A stretch of 64,000 bases of DNA. Source: Verrucomicrobiia bacterium (lineage in GTDB: Bacteria > Verrucomicrobiota > Verrucomicrobiia > Limisphaerales > UBA8199). A model generated the notes under the pieces. The model saw only the letters and a list, made by a program, of their open reading frames with translations, did no database searches and was not told where the DNA came from. Of this stretch, positions 8,676-16,434 are shown one piece after another (positions within the stretch are counted from its first letter, which is position 1; every line of letters begins with the position of its first letter). Made by a program: the position numbers and the translations under genes. Location of the stretch: positions 1 through 64,000 of the forward strand of contig DASYZB010000136.1 of NCBI GenBank assembly GCA_035946615.1. The letters are read 5' to 3'.

Positions 8676-10702
8676 GCGGCCTCCTTCTTTGCGTCTGCCA
8701 GCGCCGACTCAATGGCCAACGCCAATAACGCTGCCAAAAGCATCCACCACCACCAGCGCTGCTGCAAGATAACCCGCATCGACTGGCCCCCGGGTATTCT
8801 ACCACCGATTGAGCCAGCGGCTTTATCACCGCTTCTCCAACTCTTCAGCGCATTGGGTGGGGCGGCATAGACTAATTGCGATTCCTTTGGCGAGGGGTTT
8901 ACGCAAAGCATCCTGCCGGTTCCCTCAGCGCCATAACGCAGATCATAAACTCCAGGCTGGTCTGGCATTGGCAATTGCACCCTGCGCTGCTCGATGCGGA
9001 CGCGCTCGACTTCGCGTCCCTCATGCAAAAGGACGGCCTCACGCCCCGAGGCCCCATCAGGCAAATCGAGCCGGACAACCTCGCCGGGTTCAAACACGCC
9101 AGGACTGGCCCGTTCGGCTCTCGCGGCTTGCAGCGCCAGGTCCAAAAACGGGATAAAGGTGGGATGAATCGGCCACGAGGTGTGCTCCCGGTCCAGACCA
9201 AAGGCTAGCAAGAATAATTTTCCTGGATAATTCTTGCCCTCGAAAAAAAGACCGGCGCCGCTCTGGCCCAGAACGAGGGGGACGCCCTGGACAGTCCGCA
9301 GGCGGGCGAACTGGGTGACTTCGATGTCCAACAGATTGCCAAAATCCGGCGCCAGGAATGGACGGAAAATGGGATGCGTTGAACAGATGAAACCAAAATG
9401 CTGAGGCGTTTGGGTTGCGGACTGCTCGCCCGGCTCAAGGTCGAAACCGAGTTCGTGCAAGAACGCCACCACAGCAGGCGCCATCCGATTGACGAGCAAA
9501 AAGACCCCGCGCCGGTTGTCGAGATAGCGGTGGACCAATTTGCGAGCGTTGGCCGATTGGAGATAGCCGCTCTCGATGCAGAGCACATCCGCCAGCTCTT
9601 GCGTTTCCATTTCCGGCGCCAGATTGGCCGGGTTCAGCAACCGAGGGGCCCATTGGCCCCGCATGACCTCGGGCGAAAGCGCCAAACGCAGGTAAGGCGA
9701 TTGAGCCAGCAACGCCACTTTGCCCTCGGCTAATGGGTCCAGTGAAAAAAAGACGCTATTGTCCGCCTTCAACGCGTCGGGTTCTCCCTGGATGGTTGCC
9801 TCGCCCCGGACGGGCAGCTCGCGGGCGGCTTGCCACTGCGCTTGGAGCAGCATCGTCTCTGGCTGGCCTTCCAGGGGAACGGACCGGCTGAAAACCGGCT
9901 GGCCATTGGCGGTGACAATGACCCGAGCGGTTTTTGCAGGACCAGCGTGGTTGAGTTTCACAGTAAGGTGCACCAACGATTTTTCACCCGGCAATACCCG
10001 CTGCGCGTGGGGGTCAGCCAGCCAGAGATTTGGGAGCGAGGGCGCGGTGGACTTTGGAAGCTCGATTTGCGCGTTGCCCAAAAAGGGCGGGACGCTGCCA
10101 TTTTCATCCCATTGATTGCGCTGGTTGTCCCCCAGCAGAATGATGCGCTTATTTTTCACCAGGGAATTGGCGAGCAGCGAATTGGCCATACGGAAAGCGG
10201 CCAGATACGAGCCGCGCTGGAAAGAAGGCCGCAATGCACGAACCTTTTGGCGAGCCGCCTGGCGGTCAATGCCAAACGGGGCAATGAGCCGAGGCGCGGC
10301 GGTTAATTCGACCACCGCAACCTGAACATCCTGGCCGGCGCTTTCGAGCTCATGGATGACCCGGGCACGGTCGGTTTCAAAGCCATTGTTGGCCTGGCGG
10401 CTCATGGTATTATCCAGCAGGTAAACACGGCTTTCCCGAATCCCGGCAACGCCGGCGCGATGAAGGTAGGGCCAGGCAAAGGCCCCCAGAACCAGGAGCA
10501 ATCCTAAAACCCGCAGAGCCAACAGCGCCGCGTCCCGCAACCGCAAAGGGGCGCGGCGCGCAGCGGGCTGGTCTGTCAGAAACTGAACGGCAGAAAACTG
10601 GATTAGACTTTTCTGCTGTTTGCGGCGCAAGTGCAGCCACAAGGGCGCCACAAGACCCAGGGCGCCAAACCAGAACCAGGGATTGAGAAAAGACAGCGGC
10701 AT
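8672..10702 (-). CDS. BatA-domain (aerotolerance-regulator N-terminal) membrane protein
   Basis: 676 residues. It starts with the characteristic BatA N-terminal helix (FLNPWFWFGALGLVAPLWLH) followed by LRRKQQKSLIQFSAVQFL, and a second helix near residue 60. A VWA-like region follows (VYLLDNTMSR, with a degenerate MIDAS), and a C-terminal tryptophan-rich helix (RWWWWMLLAALLALAIE) anchors the end. It belongs to the Bat/MoxR system, where BatA/BatB-like VWA proteins sit in the membrane and are acted on by a MoxR AAA+ ATPase. The DUF58 gene ends 4 bp upstream and the next gene overlaps by 4 bp. The degenerate MIDAS suggests that metal binding may be lost. Confidence 0.85.
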   Translation of the reverse strand: MPLSFLNPWFWFGALGLVAPLWLHLRRKQQKSLIQFSAVQFLTDQPAARRAPLRLRDAALLALRVLGLLLVLGAFAWPYLHRAGVAGIRESRVYLLDNTMSRQANNGFETDRARVIHELESAGQDVQVAVVELTAAPRLIAPFGIDRQAARQKVRALRPSFQRGSYLAAFRMANSLLANSLVKNKRIILLGDNQRNQWDENGSVPPFLGNAQIELPKSTAPSLPNLWLADPHAQRVLPGEKSLVHLTVKLNHAGPAKTARVIVTANGQPVFSRSVPLEGQPETMLLQAQWQAARELPVRGEATIQGEPDALKADNSVFFSLDPLAEGKVALLAQSPYLRLALSPEVMRGQWAPRLLNPANLAPEMETQELADVLCIESGYLQSANARKLVHRYLDNRRGVFLLVNRMAPAVVAFLHELGFDLEPGEQSATQTPQHFGFICSTHPIFRPFLAPDFGNLLDIEVTQFARLRTVQGVPLVLGQSGAGLFFEGKNYPGKLFLLAFGLDREHTSWPIHPTFIPFLDLALQAARAERASPGVFEPGEVVRLDLPDGASGREAVLLHEGREVERVRIEQRRVQLPMPDQPGVYDLRYGAEGTGRMLCVNPSPKESQLVYAAPPNALKSWRSGDKAAGSIGGRIPGGQSMRVILQQRWWWWMLLAALLALAIESALADAKKEAA

Positions 10703-10706
10703 CGGT

Positions 10707-11624
10707 TTAGCACAGCCGTTTGCGTTTGGTTAAAAACAGGGCCAGCGCCTCCCAGGGGTTCTGGTCGGTGCGCACCACGCAGTGGGGCATCGAGAGATCA
10801 CGGAACAATTCATAATGACGCCGCATGAAGGCGTGGAACCGCTCGAGGTACTTCTCGCGGACGGCTGCTGGAGAAACCACTCGCCGGACTCCACTTTCCA
10901 AATCCTCGAAAACTCGCGGCTCAAGGAAAGGAAACTCCACCTCGTCGCGGTCCAGGACCTGGAAAATAATGACCTCATGGCCTTCGAAGCGGAGTTGTTT
11001 AAAGGCAAGGGCGATTTCATCGTTGGATTCGAGCAGGTCTGAAAAGAGCAAAACGACGCTGCGGCGATGAATCAAGCGGGTTGCCTGCTGCACGAGACGC
11101 GCCAGGCATGGGCCGCCGCCGGGCGCCAAGGCTTCCAGGCGCCGCAGCATCAATCCAAATTGCGCAGTGCCTTGCGATGGGCGTATGTACTCCGCCGCGT
11201 TCTGCTCATCCAGCCGCACCATTCCCGCCGCGTCGTTCTGCTTCAATAAGAACCACGTCAAGGCCGCCGCGAGGACCTTGGCGCACTCAATCTTTGAGCC
11301 CCAGGCCCCAGCCCCGCGATAGCCCATTGAGGCGCTGGCGTCGCAAAGGATATAAAACCGGACATTGGTTTCCTGCATGTAGCGCTTGATACAAAGCCGA
11401 TCGCTGCGCGCATAAAGGCGCCAATCCAGGTTTCGCAAGTCATCCCCGGCCTGGTAATTGCGGTAATCGCTGAATTCCACGCTGAACCCATGGAACGGGC
11501 TGTTGTGCAAGCCGCTCAGGAAACCTTCCATCACATAGCGCGCCTTGAAATCGAGACCTTCGAGGGCAGAGAGCACCTTCGGATCGAAATGCTCGGCTAA
11601 AGTCTGTGTGGGCTGCTTAGGCAT
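10707..11624 (-). CDS. DUF58-domain protein
   Basis: 305 residues, the usual length. It contains the DUF58 core FSDYRNYQAGDDLRNLDW and RLYARSDRLCIKRYMQETN, followed by a VWA-like strand ending in the MIDAS-type CDASASM. Near residue 150 it has VRLDEQNAAEYIRPSQG. DUF58 proteins are cytoplasmic partners encoded directly after moxR in most bacteria, and are thought to be adaptors or substrates of the MoxR chaperone-like ATPase. It lies 62 bp downstream of moxR and 4 bp upstream of the BatA-like gene, in the same orientation. Family assignment is secure; biochemical function is not known. Confidence 0.9.
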   Translation of the reverse strand: MPKQPTQTLAEHFDPKVLSALEGLDFKARYVMEGFLSGLHNSPFHGFSVEFSDYRNYQAGDDLRNLDWRLYARSDRLCIKRYMQETNVRFYILCDASASMGYRGAGAWGSKIECAKVLAAALTWFLLKQNDAAGMVRLDEQNAAEYIRPSQGTAQFGLMLRRLEALAPGGGPCLARLVQQATRLIHRRSVVLLFSDLLESNDEIALAFKQLRFEGHEVIIFQVLDRDEVEFPFLEPRVFEDLESGVRRVVSPAAVREKYLERFHAFMRRHYELFRDLSMPHCVVRTDQNPWEALALFLTKRKRLC

Positions 11625-11686
11625 TTGGCTTTTTGGTGTTGATCAGACCCGCCTGACGCCGGCTCCTGCATGTTTAAACCGCCTTC

Positions 11687-12736
11687 TCAATCCCGGCCCA
11701 CGTCCTCAATCAGTTGATTTATGATGTCGTCGCTGGTCTTTCCGTCCGCATCGGCGTGGAACGTGCGAATAAGCCGGTGGCGCAAGATGAGCGGCGCCAA
11801 TGCCGCAATATCCTCACACGCCACGTTGAATCTACCCTGGCAAGCAGCCCGTGCGCGCCCGGCCAAAACGAGGTACTGGCTGGCGCGGGGGCTTGCGCCC
11901 CAGCGGACCCAGCGTTTGATGTAGTCGAATTGCTGCCCATCGTCAGCAGGCCGCGTGGCGCGCACTAGGCGAACGGCATAATCGATAACATTGGGGGCCA
12001 CAGGCATCTCGCCTATCGCGCTGCGGAACTGGAGGATTTCGTCGGCTCCCAGCACCGGCTGGATATGTTCGAGCGGGGTAAAGGAATGCTGGTCCACCAC
12101 GCATTTCTCTTCCTCGAGCGTCGGATAAGGCACCAACAGTTCAAACAGGAACCGGTCCAGTTGCGCCTCCGGCAACGGATAGGTCCCTTCCTGTTCGATC
12201 GGGTTTTGCGTCGCCAGCACCATGAACGGCTCTTCCAACCGGTAAACCTTTCCCGCAACCGTTACGGTCTTTTCCTGCATGGCTTCCAAAAGGGCTGCCT
12301 GCGTCTTGGGCGGCGTGCGGTTGATTTCGTCGGCCAGCAACACCTGGCCGAACACCGGGCCGCGGATAAACTCGAATCGGCGATGCCCCGTCGCGGTATC
12401 TTCTTCGAGTATTTCCGTGCCGGTGATGTCCGAAGGCATCAGGTCTGGCGTAAATTGAATCCGTGAAAAGCTCAGGTCCAATGTCCGAGCCAGGCTGTGG
12501 ACCAGGAGCGTTTTAGCCAACCCGGGCACACCGACCAACAAGCAGTGCCCCCGCGCCAATAACGCATAGAGCGCCGCCGCGATGATCTCTTCCTGGCCGA
12601 CAATCACTTTGGCTATCTCACGGTGAAGGGCTTTTGCCTTTGGCGCCAGGGCCTCCAGGACCGCCCCTGGGTCCTGAACGACGCCCATCGCCGGCCGGAT
12701 GGCCTCACCCGGTTGAATGGTGGATCGGGCAATCAT
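11687..12736 (-). CDS. MoxR-family AAA+ ATPase
   Basis: 349 residues, typical for MoxR. It has Walker A GVPGLAKT, Walker B LLADEINRTPPKTQAALLEA, sensor-1 LATQNPIEQEGTYPLPEAQ and the arginine-containing AQLDRFLF. The C-terminal lid carries WGASPRASQYL. MoxR proteins remodel or activate VWA-containing partners, which is what the following five genes encode. The ATG at 12736 is supported by a GGAGG located 11 nt upstream. It is the first gene of the minus-strand operon, so a promoter should lie in 12737-12973, although no clear one was identified. Confidence 0.92.
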   Translation of the reverse strand: MIARSTIQPGEAIRPAMGVVQDPGAVLEALAPKAKALHREIAKVIVGQEEIIAAALYALLARGHCLLVGVPGLAKTLLVHSLARTLDLSFSRIQFTPDLMPSDITGTEILEEDTATGHRRFEFIRGPVFGQVLLADEINRTPPKTQAALLEAMQEKTVTVAGKVYRLEEPFMVLATQNPIEQEGTYPLPEAQLDRFLFELLVPYPTLEEEKCVVDQHSFTPLEHIQPVLGADEILQFRSAIGEMPVAPNVIDYAVRLVRATRPADDGQQFDYIKRWVRWGASPRASQYLVLAGRARAACQGRFNVACEDIAALAPLILRHRLIRTFHADADGKTSDDIINQLIEDVGRD

Positions 12737-12818
12737 ACAACTCTCAACCTCCAGAACAGTCCCAGGGCTATCAATCAGGATAATCCCCCCTTTGGGGTGG
12801 GTTTAGTCCTCCTTGATC

Positions 12819-12958
12819 ATTAGCCGCGAAGGAACGCTAAGAATCAAAGGAAATCCAGAAGCCAATACCCAAGCCGCTTCCGAAGCCCAAGGCTCTTAAC
12901 GGAGGTCTCCAGAAGTTTTTCCCGCTCTTTGCGTTCTCTGCCTTCTTTTGCGGCTAAT
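12819..12958. repeat. Inverted pair of TTAGCCGC-type dispersed elements between operons
   Basis: ATTAGCCGCGAAGGAACGC begins at 12819 in one orientation, and the related CTCTTTGCGTTCTCTGCC...GCGGCTAAT (12925-12958) lies in the opposite orientation, giving an imperfect long inverted repeat with a 74-bp spacer. A third copy in the second orientation is at 20551-20580. The pair occupies the gap between the DUF4956 stop and the moxR start. Function is unknown; a transcription-end or REP-like role is possible. Confidence 0.5.
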
Positions 12959-12973
12959 TCGCCCGCGGGCCCC

Positions 12974-13681
12974 TTAGATCTCCGCCTCGTCATCGTGCAT
13001 GTACACAGCCACGTTGGCGAAACCTTCGGTCCCGGCCAACTCAGTCTGCAGCTCGCTGGAACGGGAGATGTCGCGCAGCAGCAGGCGGTAAGTGATATCG
13101 GTTCCTTCCTTGGTGGCGCGTCGTTCGCTGGCGAGGTCGAGACGGGTGGCATGCCGCTTGAGGATGGATTTCAGAGCGGCCATGCCCGCTGCGATGTCGC
13201 CGGTCAACCGCAGGCTCAGCACAGCATCATAGCGATGGCGTGTGCCAAAGTACATGAGTCTGAGGCACACAAAGGCGGCAGCGATGCCCAGGGCGGCGAG
13301 GACTGCCGTAGAGAAGCGGGTTGTGCCCACGGCCACCCCTTCCATGATCACCCAGAGGATGTAAGTCGTGTCGCGCGTATCCTTGAGCACATTGCGGAAG
13401 CGCACGACGCCAAAGACACCGAGCAAACCAAAAGCGACAAACAGGTTGCTGGCCATGGCGATCATCAACATCGCCACAATAATCGGCAGAACAGCCAGGC
13501 CGCCCACAAAAGTGCGCGAGTAGGAGAGGGCCTCGTGCGTCCACATATAGACGAAGCCGGCAAACATCCCAATCGCAAACGCCAGCACGATCATGAAGAT
13601 GATGACCATCGGCTCCGGAGCGCCAGGAATCGCGGAGCGGCTGAAATCCGCACTTGAAAGGGAATTGAGAAACTCATTCAT
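12974..13681 (-). CDS. DUF4956 membrane protein
   Basis: About 235 residues from the ATG at 13681, which overlaps the upstream VTC gene's stop by 4 bp. Four hydrophobic helices lie in the first 130 residues (starting MVIIFMIVLAFAIGMFAGFV), including the family block GLLGVFGVVRFRNVLKDTRD. A soluble C-terminal domain of about 90 residues follows. DUF4956 proteins are commonly encoded beside VTC-domain polyphosphate polymerase-like proteins, as here, and are thought to form a membrane complex with them. No enzymatic motif is visible. A longer version starting at 13750 is unlikely because it would be read wholly within the upstream gene. Confidence 0.85.
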   Translation of the reverse strand: MNEFLNSLSSADFSRSAIPGAPEPMVIIFMIVLAFAIGMFAGFVYMWTHEALSYSRTFVGGLAVLPIIVAMLMIAMASNLFVAFGLLGVFGVVRFRNVLKDTRDTTYILWVIMEGVAVGTTRFSTAVLAALGIAAAFVCLRLMYFGTRHRYDAVLSLRLTGDIAAGMAALKSILKRHATRLDLASERRATKEGTDITYRLLLRDISRSSELQTELAGTEGFANVAVYMHDDEAEI

Positions 13682-14487
13682 AACACGAGTTCTTCCTCTT
13701 GTTCGGGCAGGACCTGGCGGCCGCAGTGGAGTTGTTGCGCATAAATACAAGCCGAGTACTTGCAGACGGGTGTCTGCCGGAGATTGAAGATTTTGACAAG
13801 ATCAAACATCCAGCGGGGTGCCTGGTTATCGAACTTCAGTTCGAGGATGACCCCGTCTTTCGGAAAGGGGGCCAGGTAGGGCGGGAGATAAGGCTGCCAG
13901 CCGCGGCGGGGCACCCGCATCTCGCCGCTGCTGTCGTAACGGCTGCCGTGAATGTAACGGTCCAGGGTCACACGCAATTCCTCATCATCCGGGGCTTCAT
14001 AGATTTCCCGGTAATAAGAGACGTAAATAGCGCCGCGCACCCTGGTGGTGTTGGCGAACTGCCAGAAATCATCGCTAACATCCCGCCGGCGGGCGCCGTG
14101 GATCAGGTGCCGGGAATCGGCCCAATAGGGCTGGTCGGGCCATCCGTTGAGCAGGATTTGGCGGACGCCGTCCCGGGTAATCATGGCGCGGTCTTTGCAA
14201 ATCACTTCGCTCACGCGGCGTTTGACTTCTAGAAAAGCGGGCCGTTTCCACTCGTCATCATAAAACCGGATGCGGAGTTTCATACGGTTTTTATGCCCAG
14301 TGTAGGACTGCCAGAAGAAAAAGAAATCGGGTGAATCCAGGTACAGGCTGATAACGGGATGACCGCGAATCGGGCCGGAACCGTTGTGCTCGGAGGGACG
14401 AAGGTAACTGCAGAGGAAATCCGCGATAGCTACCGCGCGTGACTCCTCGATGACAAATTTCAACTCGAAACGGGCGCTGTGCCCCAT
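13678..14487 (-). CDS. VTC-domain (polyphosphate polymerase-like) protein
   Basis: 269 residues forming a CYTH/VTC-type tunnel fold. Motifs of charged beta strands are visible: RFELKFVI near the start, YLDSPDFFFFWQSYTGHKNR, MKLRIRFYDDE, AFLEVKRRV, RVTLDRYIHG and VILELKFDN. The Lys/Arg/Glu pattern matches the phosphate- and metal-binding residues of the VTC4 family, which synthesises polyphosphate from ATP in yeast. Bacterial members are usually paired with DUF4956, as here. It follows the pyruvate-kinase-like gene by 18 bp, so it could share its transcript. Catalytic activity in this protein is inferred, not shown. Confidence 0.85.
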   Translation of the reverse strand: MGHSARFELKFVIEESRAVAIADFLCSYLRPSEHNGSGPIRGHPVISLYLDSPDFFFFWQSYTGHKNRMKLRIRFYDDEWKRPAFLEVKRRVSEVICKDRAMITRDGVRQILLNGWPDQPYWADSRHLIHGARRRDVSDDFWQFANTTRVRGAIYVSYYREIYEAPDDEELRVTLDRYIHGSRYDSSGEMRVPRRGWQPYLPPYLAPFPKDGVILELKFDNQAPRWMFDLVKIFNLRQTPVCKYSACIYAQQLHCGRQVLPEQEEELVL

Positions 14488-14505
14488 AAAAACAGGAGGG
14501 GGTTC

Positions 14506-15624
14506 TTACGGAAGTTCATCCGAAGGAGCAGCATAAGGGGCCTCGACGGCGGCCCCCGTCTGGGATTGACTCTCCAGCCGGCGGGTTTCATAGGTCAGCA
14601 CCTCCCGCGCAAATCGGATGCATTCGATTGGCCGTGGGCTAAAGACGGTCTCCTTTCCCAGCATAATGGCGTCGGCTTGCTGCCGGGCAATCAGCGAGAG
14701 GTCGGAAAGCTCGGCGCGTTGTGGCAAACCGGTCTCGGCGAAGGTCTCGAGGACCTGGGTGGCCACAACCACCGGTTTGCCTGTCATCCGCGCTGCCCCG
14801 ACCAGCCGGTCCTGCGCCTCGGGCAGCCGGGCATAACCCAAGGCAAGACCCAGGTCCCCGCGCGCCACCATAATCCCGTCCGCCGCGTTCAGGATGTCTT
14901 CGGCGCATTCCATAGCAGCGGCGGTCTCGAACTTGGCCATGATTTTAGTCTTCCTGCCCAAATAATTGCGCACCTCACGCCGGGCTGCGGAGACGTCTTC
15001 TGGAGAGGCAATTAACGAAAGAGCCACCCAATTGGGCACAAGGCCGGCGGTTGCGAAAGCTTCCAACAATACGCGGTCGGCCGGGGTAATGGCCGCAAAT
15101 GGGCTGGGGCTGTCGGGCAGAAAGAGTGAATTAGACGATTTGAGCGGGATGGTCCCTTGAACCAGATGCGCCAAAACGCCTTGGGCGCACAGCTCATCGA
15201 CAACGAAGTTGAGCCGCCCATCGCAAAACCACATCCGCTGCTTGGGAACGAGCTTTTCGTGCAAATGCGCCAAACCCGGCAAGGGCACTGCGCAGAGGCC
15301 ATTTTGGGTCGGCGCGACTTCAAAAATTTCCGAGTCCCAGAATAGCACGCGGTCGCCAGGATTGAGCCGGACTTCCTGCATGGAACCGGTGCGTGGCCGC
15401 GAAGAAGGAAGGTCCAAAAGCAGTTGGATTGGGATACCGCTTTGAGCGGACGCCGCGCGCGCGACCCGGGCGTTCTCCAAGTGGGGGCGCTGGCGGTAGC
15501 CGCACGGAAGCCTTATCCAGCGAGCGCCGGCTTCAATGGCTCGGACCAAATCTTCGGATTTCTCCAAAGTTGGTCCCATCGTGGCCATGATTTCCGGAAC
15601 TTTCCAATCACCCGCTAGAGTCAT
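14506..15624 (-). CDS. Divergent pyruvate-kinase-family protein lacking the C-terminal domain
   Basis: 372 residues from the ATG at 15624; a TTG 30 bp upstream is the alternative. The A-domain barrel carries the catalytic/metal block KIMAKFE...DGIMVARGDLG, with Lys, Glu and Asp in the expected places, and KPVVVATQVLETF...RAELSD. The first block reads GARWIRLPCGY where typical enzymes have RxNxSHG, so the Asn and Ser that help bind potassium are replaced. The DTKGPEIR block reads DLPSSRPRTG. The protein ends right after the A domain and lacks the about 100-residue regulatory C domain. It might phosphorylate nucleoside diphosphates or act on another enolpyruvate/bicarbonate-type substrate. A perfect palindrome precedes it. 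Confidence 0.75.
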   Translation of the reverse strand: MTLAGDWKVPEIMATMGPTLEKSEDLVRAIEAGARWIRLPCGYRQRPHLENARVARAASAQSGIPIQLLLDLPSSRPRTGSMQEVRLNPGDRVLFWDSEIFEVAPTQNGLCAVPLPGLAHLHEKLVPKQRMWFCDGRLNFVVDELCAQGVLAHLVQGTIPLKSSNSLFLPDSPSPFAAITPADRVLLEAFATAGLVPNWVALSLIASPEDVSAARREVRNYLGRKTKIMAKFETAAAMECAEDILNAADGIMVARGDLGLALGYARLPEAQDRLVGAARMTGKPVVVATQVLETFAETGLPQRAELSDLSLIARQQADAIMLGKETVFSPRPIECIRFAREVLTYETRRLESQSQTGAAVEAPYAAPSDELP

Positions 15625-15664
15625 TCGGCGATATGTCACAGATGGTTCGAACAATTCAGAATAA

Positions 15665-15678
15665 ATGCCTTAAGGCAT
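15665..15678. promoter_or_regulatory. 14-bp perfect palindrome upstream of the pyruvate-kinase-like gene
   Basis: ATGCCTTAAGGCAT is a perfect palindrome about 40 bp upstream of the ATG at 15624 (11 bp upstream of the alternative TTG). It lies in the only sizeable gap (about 105 bp) in the minus-strand run from 20.5 to 13.0 kb. Such a site could be an operator for a dimeric regulator that lets the pyruvate-kinase/VTC/DUF4956 part be controlled separately. No promoter hexamers were convincing. Confidence 0.35.
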
Positions 15679-15729
15679 AATCCGCGCCACATTTAACACA
15701 AAGGTAACAATTCTGTTGTCAGGAGTCAA

Positions 15730-16434
15730 TCATTTTGAAGCCACAAGAACCAACACCCGACGGGACCCCCCTCCCAACACCCGCGCTGTACCCAAGCCGG
15801 CCCGCTGCGCCTGGGCTAAGATTTCTTCTGCGGAAAACCAGGCCTTCTCCTCCGGGGCATGCTGGAATTTCGAGCGAGCCGCCTGATTGAGAAAATCAAA
15901 AATGAGAAAGCCTCTTGGAACAAGGGCTTCTTTTGCCGCTCGGAGCAGGGCTTCACTATGTTGCCGCCCGTAATGGGATAGCAGGACGCCTCTTGAGAGG
16001 ACTGCTCCGGCTTTGGGGCAGAGGGCGGCTAGCCGGAAACAATCACCCTGGAGGAACCTGGCGTTAGGGATTCTCTTCCGCCGCGCCATTGCGAGCATTT
16101 GTCGGCTCACATCGACCCCAATGCCCCAGGCGAATGAGGAGAGAACCTCCGCCAGAACCAGGCCCGTGCCACAACCGGCATCAATGACGCCGTGTCTGCG
16201 ACAAAAGGCGCGTCGTGATTCAATCACCCGATGAACTTGGCGCAGAAAGCGGGCATAGGCCGCGTCCTCATTTAGATGGCACTCGGCCTGGTTCAGGGTG
16301 CTGTCCCACTCTGCCGCTCGGGCATCCCAACGCGCGGCGATCGCCGCCACCTGGCGGCCTTCGTAGAGCCGGGAAGACCTGAGCGCCTGGGCGTCCGACG
16401 AATCCCGGCTCCCGAACTTTCCGCTGCGTTTCAC
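15730..16434 (-). CDS. Class I SAM-dependent methyltransferase
   Basis: About 234 residues if translation starts at the GTG at 16434, where GTGA overlaps the upstream stop by 4 bp; longer starts lie inside the upstream gene. Motif I GVIDAGCGTGLVLAEVL, the acidic strand WGIGVDVSRQMLAMAR, a motif II-like FLQGDCFRLA and LVPRGFLIFDFLNQ are all present, giving the full Rossmann methyltransferase pattern. The substrate cannot be read from the sequence. Position as the fifth gene of a coupled nucleotide-related operon suggests it modifies the operon's product, a nucleotide or nucleoside, though a carboxyl or small-molecule substrate is possible. The residues before GTG are Arg-rich and not typical. 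Confidence 0.8.
   Translation of the reverse strand: MKRSGKFGSRDSSDAQALRSSRLYEGRQVAAIAARWDARAAEWDSTLNQAECHLNEDAAYARFLRQVHRVIESRRAFCRRHGVIDAGCGTGLVLAEVLSSFAWGIGVDVSRQMLAMARRKRIPNARFLQGDCFRLAALCPKAGAVLSRGVLLSHYGRQHSEALLRAAKEALVPRGFLIFDFLNQAARSKFQHAPEEKAWFSAEEILAQAQRAGLGTARVLGGGSRRVLVLVASK

Noticed and set aside
12844-13152. 102-residue minus-strand frame overlapping DUF4956
   Set aside because: It is out of frame with the supported DUF4956 protein and is Cys/Arg-rich without domain features.
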